Positions 52,945-61,193 of a stretch of DNA of 64,000 nucleotides are shown one piece after another; position 1 is the stretch's first letter, and every line of letters begins with the position of its first letter. The notes beneath the pieces are model-generated. The model was not told the origin of the DNA. It made no database searches and worked only from the letters and a program-made list of their open reading frames with translations. The position numbers and the translations under genes are program-made. Location of the stretch: contig DOAQ01000024.1 in assembly GCA_003506435.1 (NCBI GenBank), positions 68,590 through 132,589 of the forward strand, given 5' to 3'. The stretch comes from Prolixibacteraceae bacterium (GTDB taxonomy: Bacteria > Bacteroidota > Bacteroidia > Bacteroidales > Prolixibacteraceae).

Positions 52945-53505
52945 ATGATTGATTTTATAGTCTTCATCCTATTTCTCATCCTATTTCTCATCCTCGTCGT
53001 AAGCCTAGCCAGAAAATCCCGTGAGGAGTATCACTCAAACTGGGGACATTTGTTGCCAAATTTTAAATTTTCCACCAAAGACTTTTATACTCTCTTCAAA
53101 CATGAATTAGAAAGCCACGACATTGAAGGGTTAAAATTCTTTGAGGCACATTTAAAGACAGGCAGTATCATTTCTTCTTCTCGATTGTATTTAAGAATCA
53201 AATGGCGGGATTTTCATTATGACCTCTGTTTTGCTCCTTTTGGGGATGGTTGTTTTGTTAGTTGGTGGCTCATATATGATATATCTGCGGAAGAAGAATT
53301 CTTTTCAAAACTTCCGCTTGTTGGAGGATGGATTCAAAGAGCATTTTACAGAACAACATTCTACAAAGTTGATACCGCTAGTATGTTTATGACCTATGCT
53401 CATCGTTCAGTCTTAAAAGTTATTGATGATATTACACAGCAGGCAGGAGTTAGAATTGAATGGGAGGATAGGAAACCAAAGCTAAATGACATATTCAAAA
53501 GGTGA
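52945..53505 (+). CDS. Membrane-anchored partner of the large VirD4-like ATPase
   Basis: 186 residues. One N-terminal membrane helix (DFIVFILFLILFLILVVSLA) is followed by a cytoplasmic domain (SRLYLRIKWRDFHYDLCFAPFGDGCFVSWWLIYD). It overlaps the start of the large ATPase gene by 4 bp, so the two are translated together. It may supply the membrane anchor the ATPase lacks. No family assigned. Confidence 0.7.
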   Translation: MIDFIVFILFLILFLILVVSLARKSREEYHSNWGHLLPNFKFSTKDFYTLFKHELESHDIEGLKFFEAHLKTGSIISSSRLYLRIKWRDFHYDLCFAPFGDGCFVSWWLIYDISAEEEFFSKLPLVGGWIQRAFYRTTFYKVDTASMFMTYAHRSVLKVIDDITQQAGVRIEWEDRKPKLNDIFKR

Positions 53506-56381
53506 TGAACTCCTCGGATTTGGTGGATAATTTCTATAACTGGGAACAAAAAGGTAGAGGCTATCAATTATTTTCCTACCCGATTGAATTAGAACCCACC
53601 TTCCGGGAGTTTTTTCATTCTTTCAGAAGTAATGAAGAATATGTTGATGACGGGAAGTCGCCTGGGTTATTTAGCTGGTTGTTCCCAAAACCCAAACATG
53701 CTTTAAAAGAAGAGTTTGAAGAATGGCCACCTAAATTTTTTGAATACAGTGTATTTTTAAAACAGATTAAAATTCAATTCTCGGAAAGACCAGATTTTAA
53801 AGATTCACTTTTCATTGAGTTTTTAAATATGCTTTCTGATTCAGATGGACAGATTTCATTTGAGATAATCGGGAGGTATAACTTGATTGAGATTTTGATT
53901 GTCTGTAATATTGATGACTACAGAAGAATACTTCATCTGTTAAAAACATATTTTCCGAGTGCTATAATAACCAGCACAGGTTTAAAACAACTTCCATTTG
54001 ATGAAGACAACAAAGTTTTAATTGTTGATTTTGGATACAATGAAGAATTTATGAGGCCGATAAATACGGCGATAAATTCTTTAACTGGCATTTTGGCTGT
54101 GTTAGATAATCTTTTGACTGATGAAGTCGTAATGATTCAGATAATTTTCAAAGGGGTAAAGAATCCTTGGGCAGGGAGCATATTAAATTCAGTAATGATC
54201 GGGAAAGATAGTTTCTTTCCTGATTCCCCGGAAATGGTTTCTTGTGTCAAAGAAAAGGTTTCTTCTCCGTTATTTGCTGTTGTTTTTCGTTTGGCAGTTG
54301 CCTCAGCCAATCCAAAAGATGCTGAAAATCTAGCAATGGAACTTATCACAAACATAGAGCTTGTTTCAAGGGGAGAATTTAACTCATTAATTCCGCTTAG
54401 TAATGAAGGGTATCAATACAAAGATCATTTGGGGAATTTAAGGAACAGGGGGACGAATCGGTTTGGAATGATAATGAATACAAAGGAGTTGTTTTCTTTT
54501 GTACATTTTCCGGATTCTTCAAAATTGATTAGTTATGATTCAAAGACAAAGATGATTCCTGATACATTAGTCGGGAATGATTATGTGATAGGGGTAAATA
54601 GGTATTTAGGAGTTGAAAAGAAAGTTTCTTTAAATGATGAACAAAGATTACGACATACTCATATTATCGGAGCCACCGGTACAGGTAAATCTACTTTAAT
54701 TTCAAATTTGTTTCTTGAAGATGTGAAGCGTGGAAACGGTTGTGCCATATTTGACCCACACGGAGATACCATTGATGAACTGATTCCACATATTCCGGAG
54801 AATAGATTAGAAGATGTGATTTTAATTGACCCATCGGATAATGAATTTGCATTTGGTTTTAATCTTCTTTCTGTTAAAACAGAAGTTGAAAAAATTGTTT
54901 TGTCATCTGATTTGGTTGATGCTTTTAAAAGACATTCCACAAGTTGGGGAGATCAAATGACCTCTGTGTTATCAAATGCTATCAATACATTTCTAAATTC
55001 AAGTCAGGGAGGAACATTGATTGAGCTTAAAAGGTTCTTGCTTGAAAGTTTGTATCGCAAGGAGTTTTTAAAGACTGTGAATGACAAGAGTATTCATTAT
55101 TACTGGAACAATGAATATGTGTTATTGAAAAAGGTTAATATCAGCCCACTTTTAACCCGACTTGATACATTCTTGCGACCAAGAATAATTCGTAATATTT
55201 TGGCTCAGAAAGAGGAAGAGGGACTTGATTTTAATGATGTCGTTAATGGTAGAAAGATTTTGCTTGTGAAGCTATCACAGGGGTTAATAGGGGAAGAAAA
55301 CAGCTATTTATTAGGAACCCTGATATTATCCAAGTTATACCAAGTGGGACAAGCCAGACAAATAATGAGTATCGGAGATCGCCATCCTTTCTATATCCAT
55401 ATTGATGAGTTTTATAACTTTCTTAGTCCTTCTATCAATTCTATCCTATCAGGTGCCAGAAAGTACGGCATTGGGCTTGTTTTGGCTCATCAGGAGCTTA
55501 ATCAGATTAAAGATACCGAGATTGGTAATTCTGTGCTTTCAAATTGCAATATTCGTATTTGCTTTAGATTGGGTGATTTTGACGCCAAGAAGTTAGAATC
55601 TGGTTTTTCAGGGTTTGATTCAAATGATTTACAGAATTTAAATATCGGCCAAGCTATTGGCAGAGTTGGGAAGAATACAGATGATTTTTCGTTGAAAACT
55701 TTTCCTATTAGTAGAATACCTGAGAACGAAAATCAGAACCTTATTATTCAAAACACGAGGGAACGGTATTCAAGAAGGATTTCCGAAATTGAGGAAGAAT
55801 TAAATAATTCGTTGCCGACGTATATTGAGCAGAGGGAGGTAAAGAAAGAGAAGGGTTCAGTTTCAAAAGAAGAAGTTAGAGTCCCTGAAGTTCCAGAAGA
55901 AAGGTCAGATATTGAAGAAAAAGGCAAAGAATACCTTGAAACTTTCACGGAGAAAGAAGAAGTCAGAGAACATAGATATTTACAGACATTTTTAAAGAAG
56001 ATTGCAGAACAGAGAGGATTTAAAGCCAGTATTGAAGAAGTTGTTGAAAATGGCAGGGTGGATATTTCTTTGGTTCGGGATTCCATTAAAATTGCTTGTG
56101 AGATTGCGGTTTCAAATTCGGTGGATTATGAAGTGAAGAATATCAAAAAATGTTTGGATGCTGGTTATTCTTTTATTTGTGTTGTTTCAAAGAGTGAGGT
56201 TCATTTGAGGAAGATTAAAGAGTTGGCGGGTAGTGAAATTAAAGACCAAGATAATATCCGCTTTTATTCATTGGAACAAATGACTGAATTTTTGGATTCG
56301 TTTGTACAATCTGATGAGAAAGTTGAGAGGATACGGGGGTATAGGGTAAAGGTAAATTATCAGGTTGCTGACAATAAGTAA
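53502..56381 (+). CDS. Large VirD4/HerA-like ATPase with C-terminal nuclease-like domain
   Basis: 959 residues. The first about 370 residues are an uncharacterised N-domain. Walker A is HIIGATGTGKSTLISNLF (near 390), then CAIFDPHGDTIDELI. Walker B is PFYIHIDEFYNFLS near 625, and IGLVLAHQELNQIKDTEI matches the TraM-recognition/VirD4 domain. A coiled linker (about 745-825) leads to a C-terminal domain containing ENGRVDISLVRDSIKIACEI, which looks like a PD-(D/E)xK core with altered last motif (EIA instead of ExK). It is larger than conventional coupling proteins. The role may be DNA translocation with cleavage or protection; not established. Confidence 0.82.
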   Translation: MMNSSDLVDNFYNWEQKGRGYQLFSYPIELEPTFREFFHSFRSNEEYVDDGKSPGLFSWLFPKPKHALKEEFEEWPPKFFEYSVFLKQIKIQFSERPDFKDSLFIEFLNMLSDSDGQISFEIIGRYNLIEILIVCNIDDYRRILHLLKTYFPSAIITSTGLKQLPFDEDNKVLIVDFGYNEEFMRPINTAINSLTGILAVLDNLLTDEVVMIQIIFKGVKNPWAGSILNSVMIGKDSFFPDSPEMVSCVKEKVSSPLFAVVFRLAVASANPKDAENLAMELITNIELVSRGEFNSLIPLSNEGYQYKDHLGNLRNRGTNRFGMIMNTKELFSFVHFPDSSKLISYDSKTKMIPDTLVGNDYVIGVNRYLGVEKKVSLNDEQRLRHTHIIGATGTGKSTLISNLFLEDVKRGNGCAIFDPHGDTIDELIPHIPENRLEDVILIDPSDNEFAFGFNLLSVKTEVEKIVLSSDLVDAFKRHSTSWGDQMTSVLSNAINTFLNSSQGGTLIELKRFLLESLYRKEFLKTVNDKSIHYYWNNEYVLLKKVNISPLLTRLDTFLRPRIIRNILAQKEEEGLDFNDVVNGRKILLVKLSQGLIGEENSYLLGTLILSKLYQVGQARQIMSIGDRHPFYIHIDEFYNFLSPSINSILSGARKYGIGLVLAHQELNQIKDTEIGNSVLSNCNIRICFRLGDFDAKKLESGFSGFDSNDLQNLNIGQAIGRVGKNTDDFSLKTFPISRIPENENQNLIIQNTRERYSRRISEIEEELNNSLPTYIEQREVKKEKGSVSKEEVRVPEVPEERSDIEEKGKEYLETFTEKEEVREHRYLQTFLKKIAEQRGFKASIEEVVENGRVDISLVRDSIKIACEIAVSNSVDYEVKNIKKCLDAGYSFICVVSKSEVHLRKIKELAGSEIKDQDNIRFYSLEQMTEFLDSFVQSDEKVERIRGYRVKVNYQVADNK

Positions 56382-56419
56382 TAAATATGATTTTTTAGAA
56401 CATTAATAACTTACAAAAG

Positions 56420-56986
56420 ATGAATATACTTAAATGTTTCTTTCTTATTTCACCCCTTTTTTCTATTCATAGTGTTTCAGGTCAAGTAACAGAAAAACTA
56501 ATTGCCCAGAAAGATAGTTTGTCTTTATTAAAGGTTGATTTACAACAAAAAATAGTTCAAATATCCAACGAAATTAAATCTATTGATGAACGATTATCAA
56601 TAATTGATTTTGAAAAAATAAAGGATAATCCAATAATTTCCGAGGTTGCTTTTAAGGTTAGTATCTATAAACTACCAAGTAGTAATTCTGAAGTTATAAT
56701 TGCAATTCCAGCAAAAAAGAAATTTGAAATACTGGGATATTCATCAGGATATTTTAAAGTAAACTACAATGGGGAAATAGGTTATTTAAATGAGATATAT
56801 ATCAAAAGTAATTCTCAAATAAACACCTTAAAAAATTCAAATTTTGACACAGAACATTATTTAAAATCAAAAAGTACTCCGAGTAAATCAAAAGGTTATT
56901 ATAAAGACAAGACAATTTATACTGGGCCAAGGGGTGGGAAGTATTATATCAATAAAAATGGCAATAAAACTTATATTAAAAATTGA
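56420..56986 (+). CDS. Secreted SH3-domain protein with PBCV-type basic adaptor motif
   Basis: 188 residues with an N-terminal signal (ILKCFFLISPLFSIHSVSGQ). A coiled segment (LLKVDLQQKIVQISNEIKSI), a bacterial SH3 domain (VSIYKLPSSNSEVIIAIP, ILGYSSGYFKVNYNGEIGYL) and a C-terminal GPRGGKYYINKNGNKTYIK motif follow. The last motif is known from the PBCV-specific basic adaptor family. The lipoprotein at 61194-61391 carries a second copy. It follows the large ATPase. Confidence 0.75.
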   Translation: MNILKCFFLISPLFSIHSVSGQVTEKLIAQKDSLSLLKVDLQQKIVQISNEIKSIDERLSIIDFEKIKDNPIISEVAFKVSIYKLPSSNSEVIIAIPAKKKFEILGYSSGYFKVNYNGEIGYLNEIYIKSNSQINTLKNSNFDTEHYLKSKSTPSKSKGYYKDKTIYTGPRGGKYYINKNGNKTYIKN

Positions 56987-57096
56987 GAGCCAAGTTTGAT
57001 AAGTGAAATATTTGCTTAATATACAAAGTTTCTTTCCGATTATAATTATTTAATATTCTACAAATTACATTGCTCAAAAAAATAATTTCATTTTTT

Positions 57097-57138
57097 ATAG
57101 GTAAAAGTTTGCAATATGCAAACTTTTACCTATCTTTG
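57097..57138 (+). promoter_or_regulatory. 37-bp palindromic operator containing the higBA promoter
   Basis: Perfect 17-bp arms ATAGGTAAAAGTTTGCA and TGCAAACTTTTACCTAT are separated by ATA (57097-57133). A -33 TTTG (57108-57111) and a -7 TATCTTTG (57131-57138) lie 19 bp apart, partly inside the arms. This is the expected autoregulation site for a HigBA toxin-antitoxin. Confidence 0.85.
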
Positions 57139-57212
57139 TTTGGAAAACCAATTTTTACATACATATATACAATCAAATCAATCAATTAAGTTCAATTAAA
57201 AACACATTTACT

Positions 57213-57314
57213 ATGAAAACGCTATTCAAAAAACTAATGTTACTTTTTAAATTTTGTTTTTATGAGAATTATTTCGGTAAAAAAATTCAAGGATTTTTCC
57301 TGCGGGCATCCTGA
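57213..57314 (+). CDS. Possible leader peptide overlapping higB
   Basis: A 33-codon frame starting MKTLFKKLMLLFKF overlaps the HigB start in another frame. It could couple translation or be chance. No homology. Confidence 0.25.
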   Translation: MKTLFKKLMLLFKFCFYENYFGKKIQGFFLRAS

Positions 57315-57555
57315 TTCTGGGCGACAATTAAATTTGTTAGTTAATTATTTGAAAATTGAAAATTTTGAAAATTTAAATCGTGTTAAGAACTTCTTCCCTT
57401 ATTGTAGTATCTTAAAAAATAATAGGGTTGTTCTTAATATTTGTGGTAATAAATACCGAGCAGTTCTAAAATTTAATTTTGAGATGCATATCTGTTATGT
57501 CAAGTTCATTGATACCCATGCAGAATATGATAAAATTAATGCAAATACGATATAA
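57262..57555 (+). CDS. higB: HigB-like toxin (mRNA interferase)
   Basis: 97 residues. It has the HigB pattern: DFSCGHPDSGRQLNLL, LKNNRVVLNICGNKYRAVLKF and YVKFIDTHAEYDKI. The last residues are those used for ribosome-dependent mRNA cleavage (His/Tyr/Lys-rich site). In this reverse-order family the toxin precedes the antitoxin. It is the second frame after the palindromic promoter and a possible leader ORF. Confidence 0.88.
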   Translation: MRIISVKKFKDFSCGHPDSGRQLNLLVNYLKIENFENLNRVKNFFPYCSILKNNRVVLNICGNKYRAVLKFNFEMHICYVKFIDTHAEYDKINANTI

Positions 57556-57630
57556 TTGCTTTTGGTATATAGTAGAAAACATCTTAACATGATCTGATTA
57601 TTAAATCCAAATAATCAGAAAGACGAAACC

Positions 57631-57984
57631 ATGATGTATAAAGTTATAAAAGATAATGTTGAATATGAAGCATATTTGGCTCGCATTGAGGAGCTAGAAG
57701 ATGCAAAACCAAACACTTCGCAAGGCGACGAGCTAGAATTAATCTCACTACTGGTTCAAAATTATGAGGAAACAAATTTTCCATTACCAAACCCAGACCC
57801 TATTGACGTGATTCAATTTTACATAGAGCAACGAGGTTTTAAAAACAAAGATTTAGTGGGTATTATAGGTGATAAATCAATTGTCTCCTTAGTTTTAAAC
57901 CGAAAGCGAGGGCTTACATTACAGATGATACGAAATTTGCATCATAAAATGCAGATTCCTTATTCACTTTTATTTCAAGAATAG
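57631..57984 (+). CDS. higA: HigA-like antitoxin
   Basis: 117 residues (or 116 from the second ATG). A long acidic N-terminus is followed by a C-terminal HTH_3 domain (DVIQFYIEQRGFKNKDLVGIIGDKSIVSLVLNRKRGLTLQMIRNLHHKMQIPYSLLF). The protein should bind the toxin and repress the 57097-57133 operator. A strong terminator follows directly. Confidence 0.88.
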   Translation: MMYKVIKDNVEYEAYLARIEELEDAKPNTSQGDELELISLLVQNYEETNFPLPNPDPIDVIQFYIEQRGFKNKDLVGIIGDKSIVSLVLNRKRGLTLQMIRNLHHKMQIPYSLLFQE

Positions 57985-58010
57985 AAAAGTCGGTGATTTC
58001 ACCGACTTTT
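57985..58010 (+). terminator. Terminator of higBA
   Basis: AAAAGTCGGTGA / TCACCGACTTTT, 12-bp stem with a 2-base loop, immediately after the antitoxin stop. Confidence 0.85.
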
Positions 58011-58039
58011 AATGTTTTTGGGTAGTAATAAACGAGAAA

Positions 58040-58264
58040 TTATCTAATGTGTAGTTTATTAAGCACGTACCCCCAAATTGTTGTAATTGAATTAAAAAAA
58101 GAATTTCTTTTTTTCCTCTTTTCCGCTATTTTCAAATTTTTTCTTATTGAACTATGTCGTTCAAGGTCACCTGTTTTTCCCTCTCCCAGATGAGTGATTT
58201 TCCAAAATTTATCAATAGCCTCATTTCTGTTTATTGAACGTTTTTTTAAACTAATTGCTTCCAT
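58040..58264 (-). CDS. Small basic hypothetical protein
   Basis: 74 residues, lysine/arginine rich (KKRSINRNEAIDKFWKITHLGEGKTG...). No domain recognised. It may be element-specific; weakly supported. Confidence 0.4.
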   Translation of the reverse strand: MEAISLKKRSINRNEAIDKFWKITHLGEGKTGDLERHSSIRKNLKIAEKRKKRNSFFNSITTIWGYVLNKLHIR

Positions 58265-58631
58265 AACATCTTTTTTAGGTTAGACATAGTTCAAAAGGTT
58301 CAGTTAGTAAAAACCCTTAAAACTATGTCTAAACAATTAATAATTCCTTCCTCAAAATTCCTACTCCAGTATTAATCGTTCATCATATGAAATAAAAATA
58401 ACAACAATCTTTAAGCATCAATATCCTCATAAGAATTGTTAATTAATGTTAATTAATGTTAATTTTGAGATTGAAAGTATAAAATTTATCACTTTCGCAT
58501 CTTTTTATTCATACGGGTGTATTAATTTTATACCTATAAAAGGAGAGATGTTTTAAAACACAAAAAATATTCTTCCATATTTTAAATTAACAAACTTGTC
58601 GCTATTATAGCATATTTTAAAAATTTACAAA
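58265..58631. other. Gene-free AT-rich interval
   Basis: 367 bp without a gene. It includes a direct repeat of TTAATTAATG (58440-58465), which may mark the promoter of the gene at 58632. Nothing else seen. Confidence 0.5.
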
Positions 58632-59258
58632 ATGACAAAATCGTCTTTAAAGATGGCAAAAAAATTGGCAAAATCAAGAGAGATTAATAATTCATTTTTT
58701 CATAAGCAAATAAGGGAGATAATTAAAGGTAAAAAAAACTTCCTAATTACTAATGATAATGAAGATGATGCAATTGAAATACTTTCAAGTATTTTCAGAT
58801 ATTCTGAAGATACAGTTCATCTATTTGCCAATAATAAAAAAGCGAATGTAAGCAATAACCCTCTTTATGAGCTAGCTGTTCGAGATTTTTTAAGACGGGA
58901 AGGAAAGGTTTTTCTTGTTTTGAATCGTCCAATTGATAAAATAGAAAAAGCATTTCTTATATATAAATTATTAGCTATCTATGAGATAGAAAAACCACAA
59001 TTAGTTCAAATTGTGGTTGCAGATGAGACATTTAAATCCGATGTAAAAAAGATATTTAAAGGAGAGTTATGTAATTTTTGTGTTGGAGATAAAGAATTTG
59101 TTCGGGTTGAATATGATACCTCTAAATTTTCAGCGAAGGCTAACTATTCTCCTGAACTAGGGAAGGAATTGTCACAAATAATTCAAGCTTGTATTCATAG
59201 AACAAAAAAAGAAAAGAAGGATGAAGTTGTAAATAGGGTAGCTTTGCAAAGAACCTAA
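58632..59258 (+). CDS. Hypothetical cytoplasmic protein
   Basis: 208 residues, basic N-terminus (MTKSSLKMAKKLAKSREINN) and mixed alpha/beta body (NFLITNDNEDDAIEILSSIF; KVFLVLNRPIDKIEKAFLIYK; VQIVVADETFKSDVKKIF). No family identified. It stands alone, with no close neighbour on the same strand. Confidence 0.6.
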   Translation: MTKSSLKMAKKLAKSREINNSFFHKQIREIIKGKKNFLITNDNEDDAIEILSSIFRYSEDTVHLFANNKKANVSNNPLYELAVRDFLRREGKVFLVLNRPIDKIEKAFLIYKLLAIYEIEKPQLVQIVVADETFKSDVKKIFKGELCNFCVGDKEFVRVEYDTSKFSAKANYSPELGKELSQIIQACIHRTKKEKKDEVVNRVALQRT

Positions 59259-59277
59259 GTGTTTATTATTGAATGCG

Positions 59278-60387
59278 CTAAATGTTGAAGTTATCGTCAA
59301 AAGATGGAGGATTATTAAGTAAAGTCTTTTTAAGTCCTATTTTTACTTTAGTTTTAAATTTTGATTGATATAAAGAGCTAGCTAGATTAAGATTATCTGG
59401 TTGTGCATTTATAGTAGTCTGGAGATTACAATTTATAATCCTAGATCTGAGATATGTAGCACCAGTAAGATCTGTATCAACGAATTTACATTTTTCAAGT
59501 CTAGAACCCTCAAAGGAAGAATCTACAAGAGGCCCATATAAAAATTCAACCTCTTCTAAACGATTATTATACCAAGTTACATTTTTCATTGAGGAATTAT
59601 GAAAAGTTACGTTTTTGAATATACAATTATTAAATACTGCCATGTTTAATAATGAATAATTTTGTTCATCACTATTTTCAAATTCGACATTTTCAAAATA
59701 GCATCCTTCAAATCTTGAATCTATAAATATAATTCCTATAAATTTTAAATTTTTAAAGGTAATTCTCGTAAATACATTATGACTAAAATTGTCTAACTCA
59801 AAATTACATTTATCAAATTCAATTCCTTCTATTGGATTATTTAGTACTTCTGAAACATCTATGTCTTTAAAATTAATTTTAGTAAAATTAATATTTTTAT
59901 ACTTATCAGCTTTATATATGTTCCCGTTACCAAAAAGATTAATTGCACACAGATATTTATCTGGTGTTTCCCAATTTATTTCTGATTCATTTTTTAGGTA
60001 CTTTAAAAATAAATATTTTGTGATTTTTTTATGCTCTTCTGATTTTGAGACTTTTGCTATTTCGTGAAGCGAACTTATAGCACAAAAAGACATTCCTTCT
60101 TCTTTACTATTATACTGTTCTATTGCCGTTTTATATTTTTGATGAATATTATTTTCAGATAGATGAATAATCTGACGATATCCACAAATTACACCTACAA
60201 GAAGAGTTAATGCACCAAGACTCTCAAAAATAGCCAAAAGAAATTCTCCATTAGGATTTTTACCATCGCCTATTCCAAATATTGGTTTTGAGAAAGATTC
60301 AATACTTTTATCGAAAAAATAAAAAAATAAAAATACAATTACTATAATTGATGCAACTAGAAATATGGTCTTGTGGAGTTGTTTCAT
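59278..60387 (-). CDS. Pentapeptide-repeat membrane protein
   Basis: 369 residues. Two N-terminal membrane segments (TIFLVASIIVIVFLFFYFF; LAIFESLGALTLLVGVICG) are followed by a helical linker. About 20 pentapeptide repeats of the A(D/N)LXX kind then fold as a right-handed quadrilateral helix (e.g. INFTKINFKDIDVSEV, CKFVDTDLTGATYLRSRIINC). Such proteins can mimic DNA or act in signalling; the role here is unknown. Confidence 0.8.
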   Translation of the reverse strand: MKQLHKTIFLVASIIVIVFLFFYFFDKSIESFSKPIFGIGDGKNPNGEFLLAIFESLGALTLLVGVICGYRQIIHLSENNIHQKYKTAIEQYNSKEEGMSFCAISSLHEIAKVSKSEEHKKITKYLFLKYLKNESEINWETPDKYLCAINLFGNGNIYKADKYKNINFTKINFKDIDVSEVLNNPIEGIEFDKCNFELDNFSHNVFTRITFKNLKFIGIIFIDSRFEGCYFENVEFENSDEQNYSLLNMAVFNNCIFKNVTFHNSSMKNVTWYNNRLEEVEFLYGPLVDSSFEGSRLEKCKFVDTDLTGATYLRSRIINCNLQTTINAQPDNLNLASSLYQSKFKTKVKIGLKKTLLNNPPSFDDNFNI

Positions 60388-60477
60388 AAAAGTTTAGATT
60401 AAAAAAATGATTCTTAGATTTTTAATCAAATATACTAAACATTACAAATTTATTTGCAATGTTTAGTATATAAATTA

Positions 60478-60641
60478 GTTATTAATTTGCATGATTTGTT
60501 TCTTTTATTCATCCTCTTTCCTTTCCCAGCCTCAACTCTAGCAAATGTTGTTGGGGCAATACCTAAAGTTCTGGCAAATTCTTCTTGAGCAAAATCTCTT
60601 TTATTTTGTGTTTTTGGACTCTTAAGCCAAGAAATGATAAC
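60478..60641 (-). pseudogene. Decayed copy of the integrase HTH tail
   Basis: The minus-strand translation contains DFAQEEFARTLGIAPTTFAR followed by VEAGKGKRMNKR, which aligns with the tail at 62716-63144 (EDFARTLGIDPGTLARIEAGRGKRINME). The upstream part is partly missing: IISWLKSPK versus IISFLGYSPD, then a deletion. It has no valid start (an in-frame TAG at its upstream end). It is a second copy of the same module, probably from an older integration or tail exchange. Confidence 0.75.
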
Positions 60642-60715
60642 CTAAATATTAGGAATCCTTTCTCATGATAATATTAATATTCTGAGAAATATAAATTCAA
60701 AAAGGTTCCTTTTAA

Positions 60716-60907
60716 TTAAGAATAAACCTTGTCGTAATCAGAATATTCTGTGGAACCACATTCAGGGCAGGTGGTACCTCCTCCATTACCACATTCATCA
60801 CAGAATTTCTCATCACAGTCTCTACATGTATGTACATAAAACCAATTAGAAGAGAAATCTTCCTCTGCTTGTCGCCCACAACGAGGGCATGAATCAAAAT
60901 CACTCAT
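60716..60907 (-). CDS. Small double zinc-ribbon protein
   Basis: 63 residues, MSDFDSCPRCGRQAEED..., with three CxxC pairs: DSCPRCGR, YVHTCRDCDEKFCDECGNG and TTCPECGS. Such proteins bind zinc and often nucleic acid or protein partners. An overlapping frame at 60712-60903 is a shadow. Confidence 0.65.
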   Translation of the reverse strand: MSDFDSCPRCGRQAEEDFSSNWFYVHTCRDCDEKFCDECGNGGGTTCPECGSTEYSDYDKVYS

Positions 60908-60933
60908 AATAGAAAATTTAATATTTGGTTATT

Positions 60934-61140
60934 TTAAGATGTATGACAGGGATAACAACAGTAATAGCAACCATTTGAACGAGGATATCTCTTCTTTGCC
61001 TCTTTAACTGCTTCTTGGCAAGTAGAAAAATAACCCAAATATTCACGATTTGAAGCATCTGGCATCCATGCACAACCTGATTTATGAACTTCATGATCAC
61101 CATTTGTTTGTGCATTTTTGTTTACGTAATAACTATCCAT
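60934..61140 (-). CDS. Small Cys-rich hypothetical protein
   Basis: 68 residues from MDSYYVNKNAQTNGDHEVHKSGC, with EYLGYFSTCQEAVKEAKKRYP and a C-terminal CYYCCYPCHTS cluster. This NGDHEVHKSGC...YLGxFxxC layout recurs in small proteins of bacterial elements, to my recollection. Function unknown. Confidence 0.65.
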   Translation of the reverse strand: MDSYYVNKNAQTNGDHEVHKSGCAWMPDASNREYLGYFSTCQEAVKEAKKRYPRSNGCYYCCYPCHTS

Positions 61141-61193
61141 GGTTAAAAATTTTAATGATTAAAAATGATTATATATTTCCGTAATATTTTCAG

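Noticed and set aside
60712..60903. Alternative frame at the zinc-ribbon gene.
   Set aside because: The 60716-60907 frame has regular CxxC pairs; the other is a shadow.
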